A stretch of 64,000 nucleotides of DNA from Xanthomonas chitinilytica (GTDB taxonomy: Bacteria; Pseudomonadota; Gammaproteobacteria; Xanthomonadales; Xanthomonadaceae), in contig NZ_JAPCHY010000001.1 in NCBI RefSeq assembly GCF_026107455.2, positions 310,001 to 374,000 on the forward strand, written 5' to 3'. Each line of letters begins with the position of its first letter. Position 1 is the first letter of the stretch. Under the pieces are notes generated by a model that saw only the letters and a program-made list of their open reading frames with translations, made no database searches and was not told the DNA's origin. A program made the position numbers and the translations under genes. This document shows positions 63,478 through 64,000 of this stretch, piece after piece.

Positions 63478-64000
63478 TCACGCCGCCACGATGTTCACGA
63501 TCTTGCCCGGCACGATGATGATCTTGCGCACCGCCAGCCCTTCCAGGAACCTGGCCGCGTTCGGCTCGGCCTGGGCCAGCGCCTCGATCTGCTCGCGCGC
63601 CGCGTCGGCGGCCACCTCGATGGTGCCGCGCAGCTTGCCGTTGACCTGCACCGCCAGGACCAGCGCATCGCGCACCAGCGCCGACTCGTCGACCTGCGGG
63701 AACGGCAGGTCCTCCAGCAGCGTCTCGCCATGGCCCAGCACCTGCCACAACGCGTGGCAGGCGTGCGGGGTGATCGGGTTGAGCAGCAGCACCGCGGCGC
63801 GCAGCGCTTCGTGGCGCACGGCACGCCCCTGCCCGCTGGCGTCCTCGAACTTGGACAGCACGTTGAGCAGTTCCATCACCGCGGCGATGGCGGTGTTGAA
63901 GGCATGGCGGCGGCCGTAGTCGTCGCCGACCTTGCCGATGGTCTCGTGGGTCTTGCGGCGGATGGCCTTCTGGGTGGCGTCGAGCGCGGCCACGTCCAGC
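63478..64000 (-). CDS. leuS: Leucyl-tRNA synthetase, C-terminal part (cut by window edge)
   Basis: The 173 visible residues begin LDVAALDATQKAIRRKTHET. They cover the anticodon-binding helices (FNTAIAAVMELLNVLSKFED, LLLNPITPHACHALWQVLG) and the C-terminal domain (VLAVQVNGKLRGTIEVAADA, RKIIIVPGKIVNIVAA), all diagnostic of LeuS. The enzyme charges tRNA-Leu. The catalytic and editing domains lie to the right of the window. Confidence 0.95.
   Translation of the reverse strand, partial: LDVAALDATQKAIRRKTHETIGKVGDDYGRRHAFNTAIAAVMELLNVLSKFEDASGQGRAVRHEALRAAVLLLNPITPHACHALWQVLGHGETLLEDLPFPQVDESALVRDALVLAVQVNGKLRGTIEVAADAAREQIEALAQAEPNAARFLEGLAVRKIIIVPGKIVNIVAA

Noticed and set aside
63179..63919. 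Plus-strand open frame across the leuS-lptE gap
   Set aside because: It is antisense to leuS for most of its length and otherwise runs through repeat remnants; no domain is visible.

Overview
The window is GC-rich proteobacterial chromosome, most likely from the Xanthomonadaceae/Lysobacteraceae (Pseudoxanthomonas, Luteimonas, Stenotrophomonas or a relative). The evidence is the conserved run leuS-lptE-holA-nadD-rsfS-rlmH with maf-rng-yhdP-tldD, the many GTAG-headed palindromic repeats of the kind known from Stenotrophomonas and Xanthomonas, two TonB-dependent receptors, and a perfect CRP/Clp-type site. No rRNA, tRNA, CRISPR array, prophage or complete insertion sequence was seen.

Layout. 1-435: a frameshifted universal stress gene running off the left edge. 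756-7075: a FecI-type sigma factor, FecR anti-sigma factor, signal-transducing TonB receptor and secreted PHP-type hydrolase. 7115-11267: an aldehyde dehydrogenase divergent from an omega-aminotransferase and alanine dehydrogenase (amine / beta-alanine catabolism). 11470-15616: an orphan ParB-like protein and several membrane or secreted proteins of unknown role. 16385-21277: a Fur-box-controlled siderophore uptake operon (receptor, DUF3649, PepSY, DUF3325). 21281-22090: a tandem array of 165-bp units built from GTAG palindromes. 22102-30138: rRNA methyltransferase rlmKL, a hydrolase, an AmpD-like amidase, the operon DUF418-dadA-gor, and slyD. 30250-31660: two NlpC/P60 peptidases; the second has a Clp-type palindrome upstream.

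32115-39384 holds the most interesting system: six consecutive minus-strand genes with the content and order of the Pseudomonas functional amyloid operon fapABCDEF. They comprise two repeat-bearing secreted fibre proteins, a C39-like peptidase, a FapE-like protein and a coiled-coil plus beta-barrel outer-membrane exporter. A sigma-54 (-24/-12) promoter lies directly upstream of the first gene. Two identical palindromes sit about 95 and 175 bp further up. A sigma-54 activator with a receiver-like N-terminus is convergent at the other end. The sequences look strongly diverged from what is known of Pseudomonas Fap.

39510-39985 is a decayed class B3 metallo-beta-lactamase pseudogene. 39986-46254: a dicarboxylate symporter, an alkaline phosphatase with a WG-repeat protein, then tilS, xseB and ispA. 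46416-51620: a DUF4870 protein, pmbA, darP, a Tat-exported metallopeptidase candidate and tldD. 51664-57689: yhdP, rng and maf. 57818-59420: a SIMPL protein and a TonB protein, each followed by a clear terminator. 59583-64000: rlmH, rsfS, nadD, holA, lptE and the 3' end of leuS, all on the minus strand.
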